From assembly GCA_905221605.1 (NCBI GenBank), contig CAJNDS010000058.1, forward strand, positions 873,492 to 937,491: 64,000 nt of DNA. The letters run 5' to 3'. The position numbers were made by a program, and so were the translations under genes. Numbering within the stretch: position 1 is the stretch's first letter; each line of letters begins with the position of its first letter. This stretch comes from Symbiodinium natans. Lineage: Eukaryota; Sar; Dinophyceae; Suessiales; Symbiodiniaceae. This document shows positions 32,871 through 43,084 of the stretch, in pieces. Under the pieces are notes generated by a model. It had not been told where the DNA came from. It saw only the letters and a list, made by a program, of their open reading frames with translations, and did not search any database.

Positions 32871-32985
32871 GAAGCCCTTTTGACTTAGCAAGTAGGGTTA
32901 GTAAAGGTGATTGATACTAGGGTTTCTAGGGATGCTAAGTAGAATTTAAGTAGACTAAGTAGACTTCCAAAGTCAAAGGAGCTTC
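32871..32985 (+). mobile_element. Foldback element family K, copy 2
   Basis: The terminal inverted repeats are GAAGCCCTTTTGACTT and AAGTCAAAGGAGCTTC. The interior GTTAGTAAAG and GCTAAGTAGA match copy 1 at 5003-5110. The preceding DNA has a coding-like plus reading (TPATSEDRPRRPKATQRTAL). Confidence 0.7.
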
Positions 32986-33250
32986 AAAGTATGCGTGCTT
33001 CCCTCAACCAGCCCAAGTCCAAACGTTCAACCGACATCCCAAACTGCCCCCATCCTGGTTAATTAAGGTTAGGTTATCAGCCCAAACCCTGTAAGCCCAC
33101 CAATTTAAGCATCAAACCCCTACACCCTGAACCCGACCACCCCCCAAACACTGAACCCTAAACCCCAAACCCCAAATCCTAAACCCCAAACCCAACCCCC
33201 AAAACCCCAAACCCCAAACCCTAAACCCCAAACCCTAACGCCAAAAAAGC

Positions 33251-33340
33251 CAGGGCGCTGACGACTCGATTCGTCAGGCCTTGGAAGCAGTGCCCTCGGC
33301 ACTTCTACCGGAGGCCAGGACTTTGAACTGTTATTGTGGG
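33251..33340 (+). CDS. Exon-like fragment, unknown protein
   Basis: The plus reading QGADDSIRQALEAVPSALLP then EARTLNCYCG is helix-like and follows CCCTAAA/CCCCAAA repeats. It ends in a G-run. Function unknown. Confidence 0.38.
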
Positions 33341-33486
33341 AGGGGGGGGGGGTTATTGTTGTTACTTTTTTTTCTTTTGTTTTTGTTTTGCTGGCGGGGG
33401 GGGGGGGGGGGGGGGGTGGGGGGGGGGGCGGGGGGGGGGGGGGGGTGGCGGGGGGGGGGGGGGGGGGTGGCGGGGGGGGGGGGGAG
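33341..33486 (+). repeat. G-rich tract (146 bases)
   Basis: Runs of 8-22 consecutive G are separated by single T, C or A. It is a strong G-quadruplex candidate on the plus strand. Glycine-rich frames here are artefacts. Confidence 0.9.
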
Positions 33487-33496
33487 GTGCAAACCA

Positions 33497-33582
33497 GTCC
33501 TTAACAGGGTTATTGTACCCCCCAACTATAATCCCTATTGAATACCTATTGAGGACCGTTAGTATAAGAGGGAAGATCCCAA
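33497..33582 (-). mobile_element. Foldback element family C, copy 2
   Basis: Read in reverse complement it starts TTCCCTCTTATACTAACGGT and CCTCAATAGG, and ends TTAAGGACTGG. It is the same plan as 9503-9588 but inverted. Confidence 0.62.
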
Positions 33583-34059
33583 CCCTAAACAGTTATGAGC
33601 TCAGGGGCGCTACTTGGTTTGGCTCACGCTTTACGGGCGAGTCAAGTGTTGACGAATCCCTGAATCCCAAACCCTAACTGAGTGAGAACGAGTATTTTGG
33701 GGGTAGTTTGTACTGCTGATTGTAGACCTCTTTTTTGGGGGGATGGTATTGGGAGTTAGGTAGGCTACTGTATCAGCCTAAGCCCTACTTCGACCTTCAA
33801 AAAAGGTTTTCAAAACGTATGGCTCATGATATCCTTTCAACCTACATAGTAGTTAGGGGTTGGGGAGATCATACTCTGGCCCCATGCCCATGAGAGTAGC
33901 CAACCCTCCAGGTATCCTTCAATGTACCCGAAAATACCCGCAACAAGATGACCTCAGGCCCTTAGCAACCCTCTAGGCCCCTAGGGGGTTGCAGGTAGGC
34001 TGAGACATCGTCTTTTTTCCCGAGTTCGAGTACGGGTAAGGGTTTAGGATTTGCGGATT

Positions 34060-34268
34060 TAGGACGTTTGGGCCGCAATGCTGAGGCACTCGGGGTATAT
34101 GGGCAGTTCTCTCAAGTCGGGTTCTCTTTTTGACGGTAGCTTATCAAGAGAGGCTCCATACATTCCAAGGCTTTATGCTTGCATGTTCTGCATCGTTTTG
34201 TATCATGGCTTTGTGCCTGGGAGGCCTTGCGGCCACTTCCTGAAGGAACGAAGGCACAGCCGGGCGGT
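34060..34268 (-). pseudogene. Frameshifted exon-like fragment
   Basis: Two minus frames continue one another. PAVPSFLQEVAARPPRHKAM then IQNDAEHASIKPW is upstream, and GMYGASLDKLPSKREPDLRE then LPIYPECLSIAAQTS ends at a stop. The switch near 34160 needs a one-base shift, so this is a decayed gene piece or contains a sequencing error. A 68-codon plus frame overlaps. Confidence 0.33.
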
Positions 34269-34947
34269 CACCCTTAAACTCTAAGCCCTGCTTTCCCCAA
34301 ACCCAAAACTCATAAGAGCCCTAGAAGCCCTTGAGCCCTAGCGCTCTGGAACTTCAAACCCCTAAACCCTCTAAAGCCCGCAAGTTAATTTAGGACTTGT
34401 GGTTTAAGAGTCTTCTGGGTTTGGGGTTAGGGTTCAGGGTTTGGGAGGTCCCTCGTTAGTTATAGCTGCAAGTATAAGTAACTCGTGTGAGATTGGCTAT
34501 GACCTTACCAAGGGTACCTCTAACCCTCCTAAAACCACCCATAAACCTTCAAGTACACCCCAAACCCTAAACCTTCGAAGTAGTTCGAGAGCCCAAAGCC
34601 CTCAAGGTTTGGGTTTAGGGTCGGTTCCTCAGTCCTCCACGACCTCGGGTGAATCAGGGTTTGTTTTTTTTAGGTTTTGAGTTAGGGTTTAGGGTTTAGG
34701 GTTTAGGGTTTAGGGTTTAGGGTTTAGGGTTTAGGGTTTAGGGTTTAGGGGTTAGGGGTTAGGGGTTACCGGTCCAAGGCTTGGGTGGGTTCTTGGAGAA
34801 CACTGGGCTTTGGAGTACTATACTTTCATACTTCTTTTGGTTTTGGGTTCCCATTAAAGATACTTATACCTAAAAAGTATATACTTTTTTTCTGGGTCTA
34901 CTCCAGAGGTAGGAACAGTTCCTCCTGCAACCCTACACCAAAAGCCC

Positions 34948-35058
34948 TTAAGCCGTCGCCGGACTTTTGCGCAGATTTTGCTCACAGGTTCGCGTCACCC
35001 GCCACGAAGCCACCTTGGACAGGCAGGGCCCTTCGATCGAAGAATGCTTGCAGTCAGG
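34948..35058 (-). CDS. Exon-like fragment, unknown protein
   Basis: The minus reading is PDCKHSSIEGPCLSKVASWR then VTRTCEQNLRKSPATA and a stop. It overlaps a 121-codon plus frame of poorer composition. No family. Confidence 0.33.
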   Translation of the reverse strand, partial: PDCKHSSIEGPCLSKVASWRVTRTCEQNLRKSPATA

Positions 35059-35071
35059 GTTTGGGAGTAGG

Positions 35072-35400
35072 GTTGACTGGGACGCCGCCCAGTGGTACCC
35101 TTAGTTTCTTCTGTGGGGCATTCGGTTCCCTTACTACAAACCCCTTGTAACGAAAACGGGCAGACTTGTAGACCTGAATCCAGGGGTCATCCCGGGATCA
35201 CTTCGAGGTTCATGGTACTTATGAACCAATGATAACCACACTTATCATCGTACTGAAAACCCTCTTAGGGCACTTCAAAGGCTTAAAAGTGGGTTAGAAG
35301 TACAGGTTTACTTGCTAGATAAGTACCATGAACCTCCAAGCAAGGCTTGATCCAAGACACGAATCTCCAGGCATGCACCCCAAACCCTGTTCTGGGTTGA
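35072..35400 (+). CDS. Candidate gene piece with exons split by two foldback elements
   Basis: Three short plus-strand coding-like pieces occur in order: VDWDAAQW (35072-35095), GRLVDLNPGVIPGSL (about 35159-35204), and a piece after 35340 that is open in two frames (ARLDPRHESPGMHPK or KQGLIQDTNLQ). Between the first two is a family I-like element beginning GTACCC; between the last two is the perfect foldback 35201-35340. Excision from GTTCATGG to CTCCAAG would give continuous coding. Each piece is tiny, so this is suggestive only. Confidence 0.3.
35201..35340. mobile_element. Foldback element family E with perfect 18-bp inverted ends
   Basis: GAGGTTCATGGTACTTAT (35205-35222) is the exact reverse complement of 35319-35336. 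One mismatch further out, the match extends to CTTCGAGG/CCTCCAAG. The interior is about 96 bases and noncoding. The near-perfect arms suggest recent insertion. Confidence 0.75.
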
Positions 35401-35461
35401 GGCTCAGCCTCATCCCTTTAAGGCTCTGAACCCTTTGCTCCCCCCCCCCCCCCCACCGGGG

Positions 35462-35599
35462 GCCTCCCAGATGAGGACCCAGAAGATGGTTTGCGGCGTC
35501 TTTGACCAGCGATGTGCTCGCAAGGACGCGCTGCACGTGGGTTTGGGGCACATTGCACATCAGGCCATGGGTCGTCTTCGGCTCCGAACTTCGAACCCT
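35462..35599 (+). CDS. Exon-like fragment before GTTAGGG
   Basis: The plus reading is ASQMRTQKMVCGVFDQRCAR then KDALHVGLGHIAHQAMGRLR, ending RTSNP at GTTAGGGTTTAGGG. A C-run precedes it. The opposite strand also reads openly (NVPQTHVQRVLASTSLVKDA). No family call. Confidence 0.38.
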
Positions 35600-35837
35600 G
35601 TTAGGGTTTAGGGTTTAGGGTTTAGGGTTTACTTTATCATAGTGGGGTAACATTTTACATTTTTAAGGGTACTTAAACTCAATAAGGAATAAAATTTTAA
35701 AATTTTATTTCTATCCCAACTATGAACCAGTTTAGGGTCGAACCCTGAACCTTTGAGCCCTCACAATGGGCAGCCCCTCAAGAAATCGTCAGGAAATCGT
35801 CGGTACTTGAGGGGCTCGGAACACAAGGAGAGTCTAA

Positions 35838-35946
35838 GAGAAATCCTGTGAGGAGCTACTGGGCCAGTTGGGTGTGGTGCTCTCTGTGAATGGCAACGAA
35901 GTCGAGGCCGCAGGGCTTCGGGCTTCGTGTTTTGAAGTCATGAAAA
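35838..35946 (+). CDS. Exon-like fragment, unknown protein
   Basis: The plus reading EKSCEELLGQLGVVLSVNGN then EVEAAGLRASCFEVM is open after a TAA at 35835. Just upstream, GCCCCTCAAG...CTTGAGGGGC (35774-35815) forms a hairpin. Confidence 0.4.
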
Positions 35947-36029
35947 TTATGATTGCGATTGTGTTGTGGAATTTGTATTTTCTGTTATTGTTATTTCTTC
36001 TTCTTTTTTTTTGGGGGGGGGATCCCACT

Positions 36030-36357
36030 GGACATTTCAACTTCTGAGCCTGCATGTCCTAAAGTCCTATATTGTACAAGCTCCCTGCATCAAACCCCCT
36101 CCGAAGCTGCAATGTTTTGGGGCAGCTGCGGCTGCAAGGTTTTTGAGGGGATTCGGGATGGATACGTGGGATGTTCCCACTTACACTAACAGTCCTTAAT
36201 CGGCATTATCATAGGGGGTACTATAAGTCTCTATTAAGGACTGTGAGTAAAAGGGGGAGCGTCCCAAATGCTTGCCATGAGTACGCATTTTTTCCACCGC
36301 TTTGACGATCGACCTTTGGGATGTATGGGTGTCAGCCTTATCGCCATGTGGGAAATG
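36030..36357 (+). CDS. Candidate two-exon piece split by a family C element
   Basis: The first piece (to about 36185) reads HWTFQLLSLHVLKSYIVQAP then CIKPPPKLQCFGAAAAARFL, with a second frame also open. The second piece (36265-36357) reads QMLAMSTHFFHRFDDRPLGC then MGVSLIAMWEM and ends exactly at GTAAGTAG, a consensus 5' splice site. The family C element 36189-36262 lies between. The element's position and the good donor support an intron role. The protein is unknown. Confidence 0.42.
36189..36262 (-). mobile_element. Foldback element family C, copy 3
   Basis: The plus strand shows ACTAACAGTCCTTAATCGG and TATTAAGGACTGTGAGTAAA as inverted ends with GGGGGTACTATAAG between. In reverse complement it aligns with 9503-9588. 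Confidence 0.66.
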
Positions 36358-36360
36358 GTA

Positions 36361-36945
<585 letters not shown>

Positions 36946-37165
36946 GGCAAGTAATAGCACCTTCTAGTAAGGTGGTACTAAAGATGTGTAAAGAAGCCTT
37001 TGACGACCATAGTTGACAACAATAAAAGCAGAATTAGTAATACAATCCCCAAACACAACAAGTTCAACAAGAATAGTCAGAATACTGACAAACAACAAGA
37101 AGTCATACTTCTATTCAGAATATAACAAAGGTAAATAGTAATGGTCCCCCGTCAGCATCCTACGA

Positions 37166-37258
37166 CGAGCCAAGGTGCAATTCCCACCCGACTTGCTGGT
37201 GTCCGTGCCCTGGACCATTGCACGTTCCGAAATGCTGCGAACATGTGGTCGTAACTGA
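37166..37258 (+). CDS. Exon-like fragment, unknown protein
   Basis: The plus reading RAKVQFPPDLLVSVPWTIAR then SEMLRTCGRN ends in TGA eight bases before the foldback element at 37266. Two other plus frames read less well. If the adjacent element is an intron, the true frame may cross it. Confidence 0.38.
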   Translation, partial: RAKVQFPPDLLVSVPWTIARSEMLRTCGRN

Positions 37259-37265
37259 AAAAAAG

Positions 37266-37374
37266 GTACCCAAAGGCTCCAATGGAGTTCCTTTTCGGGT
37301 TACTTTTCGGGTTAGTTACAAGGGGATTCTAGTATACTACCCCAGAAAGGCACTGCACAGGAGCCTTTGGGTAG
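37266..37374 (+). mobile_element. GT-AG foldback element (introner-like)
   Basis: It starts GTACCCAAAGGCTCC and ends GGAGCCTTTGGGTAG. A 14-base perfect inverted repeat is set one base in from each end, so the 109-base element itself begins GT and ends AG. Coding-like sequence precedes it. Confidence 0.7.
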
Positions 37375-37791
37375 CTTCTTCGTCCGACTCCTTCCTAGCT
37401 TTTACACCTACCTAAACCCTAAACCCTAAACCCTAAACCCTAAACCCTAAACCCTAAACCCTAAACCCTAAACTACACCCGAAACGCAACCCTGTGCACG
37501 TTTCAAGGCCAATGCGGTCCCATGGCCCGAAGCCCCGATGGGGAAATCTGGCAAGGGTCTCAGTCATGCGGGGACCATGACAGCACAGCGAATTTGTGCC
37601 CAGAGGCGACATGAAACTTGCTGCTTCTTGGAGTCTCCCCCAAATTCTTGTTGATTACTTTCGAGCCCTACTGTCAAGAACTTCAAGCCCTGCTTCTGCG
37701 ACTAGCCCCTCCTGTCTTTCTCTGCGCAATGTAGACTCTATGCCTAGATGATTCCTCTTGTCTAAGCCCTAAACCCCCCGAATTCCGCTAG

Positions 37792-37920
37792 GCGCGGTTT
37801 CAAGATCTGGAGCGCCGTGGCATTGCAATCCTGCATCGCCAAGCTTTGGAAATCGAGGCAGGAATCGGGCTCACGACAGTCGGCCTGTGGGTCTCCCGAC
37901 ACACGCCGAAGAGACCCTAA
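37792..37920 (+). CDS. C-terminal exon-like fragment, unknown protein
   Basis: The plus reading is ARFQDLERRGIAILHRQALE, then IEAGIGLTTVGLWVSRHTPK, then RP and a TAA formed at the start of repeat-like DNA. Amphipathic pattern; family unknown. 37500-37790 is unique, with ambiguous open frames. Confidence 0.42.
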   Translation, partial: ARFQDLERRGIAILHRQALEIEAGIGLTTVGLWVSRHTPKRP

Positions 37921-38565
37921 ATCCCCAAACCCCAAACCTCTAAACCCCCCAAACCCCCAGCTCCTGAAGCCCTAGGCCCTAGACTTCGGGTTTTGGAGGA
38001 TAAAGGGCTGGGTGCTTCGGGTTTAAACACGTCGGGGAATCTCATGTTTTCGTGCTTGCAGAGCGAGCACCACATACTGCAGCAAACCCTACATCCTACA
38101 AGTTTAGGGTTTCGGGTTTAGGGTTTAGGAAACCGCAAAACCCTTAAACTCAAAACCCAGGCCAGAGAGTAGGCAGAGCAGGCTTCGTGCGGGCCCAGGG
38201 GCGGAGAAAAGAACAAGAACTCAAGCATTAAGGAGCTGAGGACAAGCAATCCCTTGGGGTTTAGGGTTTAGGGTTTCGGGCTTAGGGTTTAGGTTCCGCT
38301 GTTGCTAAAGGCCTCCCTCCCTGATTTTTCAGTGTTGTTTTCCCCAACCCCCCCCCCCCCCCTGTGTGCCCAGCCCAATTCTAAAACTGCTGGAGAATTA
38401 AGGGGTGGCCGGGGTCGAGGCTCTTCGTTTTGGAGTTGAGCCTTTCTCAGTTAGGGTTTGAGTTTAGGGCTTAGGGCTGAGAGGGATTTGCTTGATCTCA
38501 GCTTTTTTTCTTTGGGTGCAAGATGGTCTTTGGTGCTGTTTAGGGGTTAGGGAATCACTTGTTCT

Positions 38566-38595
38566 GTCTCTCTCTCTCTCGCTCGCTCGCTCACC

Positions 38596-38641
<46 letters not shown>

Positions 38642-38648
38642 CTCGCTC
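38566..38648 (+). repeat. CT microsatellite
   Basis: (CT)n with interspersed CTCG units. The plus frame reads S/L repeats and is not a gene. Confidence 0.88.
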
Positions 38649-39091
38649 GAGTTCAGAACCCCTCGAATTTGTAACAATTTCTGGCCGATCCGAATTGTAG
38701 ATTAGCTTCGAGAGAGGGAGGGGGGAGGGGTGGGTGGCTTGTATGAGGGGGAAGCGATTACAGCAGCGAACAGGCATCGAGCTGCCAGCAGCCTCCAAAT
38801 GGCCAAAGAAAACAGGGCATGTCAGGGTTTTTTTTTAAAGAGTTTTTGGGGTTGAGGGGTATGGGTGTAGCAGACACCATGTGGCCTATGACGCAGGAAC
38901 AAGCAGAACTTGTCATGCATGGCTTTTGCTGAAGACGCCAGGGCCGCGCCCGTGCTCTTCAGCTGACATCAAAGCTGACATGCATCCCACGTTATAGCCC
39001 TTGGATATGGGGATTCCAAAACTTAGGGGTGACTTTTTACGGGCCTTCTTCGGATACTTTGGGGGTTCACGGTGAGCGGGACCGATCCCCC

Positions 39092-40541
39092 ATGCCCCTC
39101 GCGATTGAGCTGAGCCTGCTAAGTGGCAGGACGGTTTCACTGGAAGCAGATCCGGATGAGACCGTAAAAACATTCAGGAGCAGAGCTCAGAAGACTCTGG
39201 CAGTTGGCAGGGGCAGACTCTTGGACTCCTCCGGAAGCGTTCTGAATGGAGCAGCCACGCTTGAAGAATGCAGGTTGCAGAGCGGCGACAGGCTGACCTT
39301 TCAAATGAGCAGCATTCGCGTGCGCGGCAACTCTGGGGCTTTTGCTGCTATCCTTGGTGATGGGTCAGTTGTGACCTGGGGACATGTGAAGGCTGCGGCA
39401 GCGACAGCAGTGATGTGCAGGCTCAGCTGAAGGACGTGCAGAAGATCGAAGCTACCAGCAGTGCTTTTGCTGCCATTTTGGGCGATGGCTCTGCTGTGAC
39501 ATGGGGGAGTGCTCTTGTTGGTGGCGATAGCAGTGATGTACAAGGCCAGCTGAGGCACGTGTGGCAGATCCAAGGTACCAGCTGTGCTTTTTCTGCCATT
39601 GTTGGCGATGGATCCGTGGTCGTCTGGGGAGTTGCCTACCCCCAGGGAGTACCCCATACCAGATCAGCTGAAGGACGTCCGGGAGATCCATTCATCGCCG
39701 TCGGTTTTTGCTGCGATCCTTGGCGATGGGTCTGTTGTGACCTGGGGCGATGCTGTCTGTGGTGGCGACAACAGTCGTGTTCGAGATCAGCTGCGGGGTG
39801 TTCGGCAGCTCAAAGGTTCTGCATGGGCTTTTGCTGCCATTCTGGGTGACTTAGTAGTAGAGTAGGTAACCTTTAACCTTTTTGGGTTAATATAATCCCC
39901 TTTATAACCCGAAAGGTTAACCTTTAAAACCCCTAGGTACTGGACAACTAAGGTGATGGGTCTGTTGTGACCTGGGGCCATCCTGTGGTGGCGACAGCAC
40001 TGCCGTACAAGGTGAGCTGAAGGAAGTGAAGCAGATCCAAGCTTCCCGCAAGGCCTTTGCCGCCATACTGGCTGATGGGCGTGTCGTGACCTGGGGCGAT
40101 GATGACTGCGGCGGCGACAGCAGTGATGTGCAAGGTCAGCTGAAGGACGTGCAGCAGATAAGAGCCACCGAGACAGCGTTTGCTGCCATTCTGGCTGATG
40201 GGTCTGTTGTGACATGGGGCGTTGCTAGCAGCGGCGGCTGCAGCAGTGCTGTGCAGGGGCAGTTGACAGACGTGCAGCAGATCCAAGCTACCAACAGGGC
40301 TTTTGCTGCCATTCTGGGTGATGGTTCTGTTGTCAGCTGGGGTGATGCTGACTGTGGTGGCGACAGCAGTGGTGTGCAAGATTGGCTCAAGGACGTGCAC
40401 GAGATCCAAGCTACCAGTGGTGCCTTTGCAGCCGTTCTGAGTGACGCATCTATTGTCACCCGGGGCAATGCCCGTCGCGGTGGGGACAGCAGTGGTGTGC
40501 AAGACCAGCTGAGAAACTGCGGTTTAGGGTTCAGGGTTTAG
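39092..40541 (+). pseudogene. Ubiquitin-like + RCC1-like repeat protein, frame-disrupted
   Basis: From ATG at 39092 the first ~72 residues form a ubiquitin-like domain (MPLAIELSLLSGRTVSLEAD, then GRLLDSSGSVLNGAATLEEC and GDRLTF). At least nine repeats of about 50 residues follow, each carrying FAAILGDGSVVTWG, then GGDSS-V-QGQLKDV-QIQA. Such proteins are usually labelled RCC1/HERC-like in dinoflagellate genomes; biochemical function is not established. The reading shifts frame near 39390, near 39650 and near 39985, where single bases appear missing or extra. A 107-base intron (39846-39952) splits repeat five. The last repeat is cut off at about 40515 by TTTAGGG-like sequence. The shifts could be decay or assembly error. 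An upstream in-frame codon at 39029 is possible, but 39092 fits the family start. Confidence 0.72.
39846..39952 (+). mobile_element. Foldback intron inside the RCC1-like gene
   Basis: Removing GTGACTTAG...CAACTAAG joins ATTCTGG to GTGATGGGTCT and restores I-L-G-D-G-S exactly as in the other repeats. The sequence after each end begins GTGA (GTGAC, GTGAT), which looks like a short target duplication. Internal arms TTAACCTTTTTGGGTTA and TAACCCGAAAGGTTAA (39873-39920) are inverted. The intron is the only in-frame break of this repeat. Confidence 0.75.
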
Positions 40542-40898
40542 AACGCTCGAAATACATGGACAGAATGCACATTGGGCAGAGCTACTTCCGGATCATGTGG
40601 GCTTCAGGGCATAGACTTTTTAGATATTTTGTTTGCGACACACAAATCGAGCGAGCCGAGCTTCACCCATTTCAGAATCGCTCCAGGCAATACTGGCGGG
40701 CAAACCAAATCCCTGGATCCTAGATGCTACAGTAGGGTTTGGGATCATATATTATGTACACAATGCACATATATATATATAATATGTGTAGTAGAATATA
40801 AGATTATACTGTATGGGTTGTTTTTGTGGATTTGAGGCTTAAGGGCCCCTAGAGCAGGCCTTCGGAGTTTTGGAGTTCGGGGATTCTTCATGTATGCC

Positions 40899-40983
40899 TA
40901 AACCCTAAACCCTAAACCCCAAACCCTAAACCCTAAACCCTAAACCCTAAACCCTAAACCCTAAACCCTAAACCCTAAACCCG
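40899..40983 (+). repeat. CCCTAAA array
   Basis: About twelve units with one CCCCAAA variant, directly before an exon-like segment. Confidence 0.9.
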
Positions 40984-40990
40984 TTGGGTC

Positions 40991-41077
40991 GGGGAGTCCC
41001 TGACTCCCTTGCTTTTGGCATTCGGCTTGAGAGGCCGAGATTGCTGCTGCGCAGTCGCGCCTGCCTCAGTACTCCAG
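40991..41077 (+). CDS. Exon-like fragment between opposed arrays
   Basis: The plus reading ESLTPLLLAFGLRGRDCCCA then VAPASVLQ is preceded by CCCTAAA and ends CAG|GTTTAGGG. It is hydrophobic with a CCC triplet. Function unknown. Confidence 0.36.
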
Positions 41078-41286
41078 GTTTAGGGTTTGGGGTTTAGGGT
41101 TTAGGGTTTAGGGTTTAGGGTTTAGGGTTTAGGGTAACCGAGTAACCGAGGCTTCTTCCCCACCTCTCGGAATTGGGTTGCAACGTCGTTAACTCAACTG
41201 CTATCCTCACGAGGGAATCCTGGCCCGGTTGCACACCCCCACAGGATTCGGCAGCGAATCTTGAGCGACCAATCCCATTAATTATC

Positions 41287-41426
41287 GGGTTCTTAAGGGA
41301 GGGGGCTTCAAGGGGGGTATGCAACCCAAGACTCCCTAGTACTCCCTGCTATTCCCTACGGCGCCCTATGCTTCCCTACGGTTCCCTAAGTACCTACCCC
41401 CCTTGAACCCCCCTCCCCAAGAATCC
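41287..41426. mobile_element. Foldback element with about 33-bp inverted ends
   Basis: The left arm starts GGGTTCTTAAGGGAGGGGGC and runs to AAGGGGGGTA. The right arm TACCCCCCTTGAACCCCCCT continues to AAGAATCC. The arms match with about four mismatches. The flanks share CGGCA...AATCCCA on both sides, so an imperfect duplication may border it. Confidence 0.68.
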
Positions 41427-41682
41427 GGCACTGTATCCATGAGTGCCCGGCCAATCCCAGATGATCGTCCTATATCCCCATGGGGAATTATTGTTGTTTT
41501 TTGTTCATAAACATTTAAGAGGATATCAAAAGAATATGATTTTGTTATGAAGGTTCAAAGGGGAGTATAGCCTCATTTCAGTGCCCATCAAACGCTCAAG
41601 TTGTTGGTGTGGGATGCTCGAGGTATGTGAAGTATGGTATTGAATTGGGCAGTGTGCAAAGCTACGGTCTCCTGTGGTGCAC

Positions 41683-41900
41683 AACCCTAAACCCTAAACC
41701 CTAAACCCTAGACCCTAGACCCTAAACCCTAAACCCTAAACCCTAAACCCTAAACCCTAAACCCTAAACCCTAAACCCTTAAACCTAAACCCTAAACCCT
41801 AAACCCTAAACCCTAAACCCTAAACCCTAAACCCTAAACCCTAAACCCTAAACCCTAAACCCTAAACCCTAAACCCTAAACCCTAAACCCTAAACCCATC
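41683..41900 (+). repeat. Longest CCCTAAA array in the window
   Basis: About thirty units with few substitutions (CCCTAGA twice, one short unit). It lies just upstream of the exon-like frame at 41921. Confidence 0.93.
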
Positions 41901-41920
41901 CTTAACCCTAAACCCTAAAC

Positions 41921-42061
41921 TACCATGTAGCATGGTGTGAACTAGGGCTCGAGATTGCTGCGTTCAGCTGCACATCAGTAGAAGACTCAGGCATCAGCGG
42001 TCAATCTCTTGCGGACGCAGTCCATCAAACCCTCAAAAGTGTTGCAGTGGTTCTTCTATAA
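41921..42061 (+). CDS. C-terminal exon-like frame, unknown protein
   Basis: The plus reading is YHVAWCELGLEIAAFSCTSV, then EDSGISGQSLADAVHQTLKS, then VAVVLL and a stop. If AACTAG acts as acceptor the exon would start at 41946. It is among the more convincing coding-like pieces. Family unknown. Confidence 0.46.
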   Translation, partial: YHVAWCELGLEIAAFSCTSVEDSGISGQSLADAVHQTLKSVAVVLL

Positions 42062-42169
42062 ATGAGTCAACTTTTCTTTCCCCTCCCCAAATAGGAGTAC
42101 TTCATGAGGCCCCCAATTCAAAAACACAGCCCCCTACACCCTACACCCTGAACCCTCAACACTAACCAC

Positions 42170-42201
<32 letters not shown>

Positions 42202-42264
42202 CCCTAAACCCTAAACCCTAAACCTAAACCCTAAACCCAAAACCCTAAACCCTAAACCCTAAAC

Positions 42265-42369
42265 CGGGAGATTCCCTTGTTGGCAAACGCCCGTGTCACC
42301 GGCGCCGAGGCGAAAGAACAAGTGGGCCGAGGCCACGCTGTTAAAAAAAAGAGTTTCTTAAAGTTTGGG
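42265..42369 (+). CDS. Exon-like fragment between opposed arrays
   Basis: The plus reading REIPLLANARVTGAEAKEQV then GRGHAVKKKSFLKFG ends exactly at GTTTAGGG (42370). CCCTAAA precedes. Lysine-rich end; unknown. Confidence 0.43.
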
Positions 42370-42530
42370 GTTTAGGGTTTGGGTTTGGGGTGTAGGATTT
42401 AGGGTTTAGGGTTTAGGGTTTAGGGTTTAGGGTTTAGGGTTTAGGGTAGGGTTTAGGGTAACCCCCCATTCAGCCATACACAGAAGCCCTATGAACGCCA
42501 GAAGCACCACGAGCCCCAAAAGCGATATGC

Positions 42531-42630
42531 GGGGGTTTACGAAACTAAGGGACACCTAGTCTAGACCGCCCAATCGCAAGATTCCTTTCCCGCAATGTGG
42601 TACCCTACTTTCGGATGCCCCCATATCAAC
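42531..42630. mobile_element. Foldback element family J, copy 1
   Basis: GGGGTTTACGAAACTAAGGG and the inverted-type right end TACCCTACTTTCGGATGCCCC resemble the element at 43085-43192. The left motif GGGTTTCCGAAAAATGGG also appears at 32431. Confidence 0.45.
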
Positions 42631-42763
42631 CCTGAGCCCTGAACCCTAAACTCGAACCCTAAACCCTAAACCCAAAACCCCAAACCCTAAACCCTAAACT
42701 CTAAACCCTGAACCCTTAAACCCTAAAACCCTAAACCCTTGAGATATCAACCCTCAACTCTAA

Positions 42764-42844
42764 CAACTTGAAACTGTCGAGAGCTGCGGCTTTTCGGAGG
42801 TGTGGGACTCCTTGTGGCGAGCTCGGCATCGGAAGCGGGTGTAG
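42764..42844 (+). CDS. C-terminal exon-like fragment
   Basis: The plus reading is LETVESCGFSEVWDSLWRAR then HRKRV and TAG. CCCTAAA lies to the left, TTTAGGG to the right. Unknown protein. Confidence 0.42.
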   Translation, partial: QLETVESCGFSEVWDSLWRARHRKRV

Positions 42845-43084
42845 TCTTCCCATTGATTAAGGTTTAGGGTTAAGGGTTTAGGGTTTAGGGTTTTGGGTTA
42901 AGGAGCTCTGAGCTGAAAATCAGAGCCCTCAGGTTTAGGGTCCTGCTCGTTCACGAGTCCTACCCCGAAAACACCCCTCGCTAAACCTGTCACGGACCCT
43001 CCCCCCCCCCCCCCCCCCCCCCCCCCCTTGGAATAAAATGCCGAGACCCCATACAAAACACACAAAGCCCTACAATGTGAAACC

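Noticed and set aside
33281..33677. Glycine-rich and proline-rich frames of 64-113 codons
   Set aside because: Translation of the G-tract; the small coding-like part before it is listed separately.
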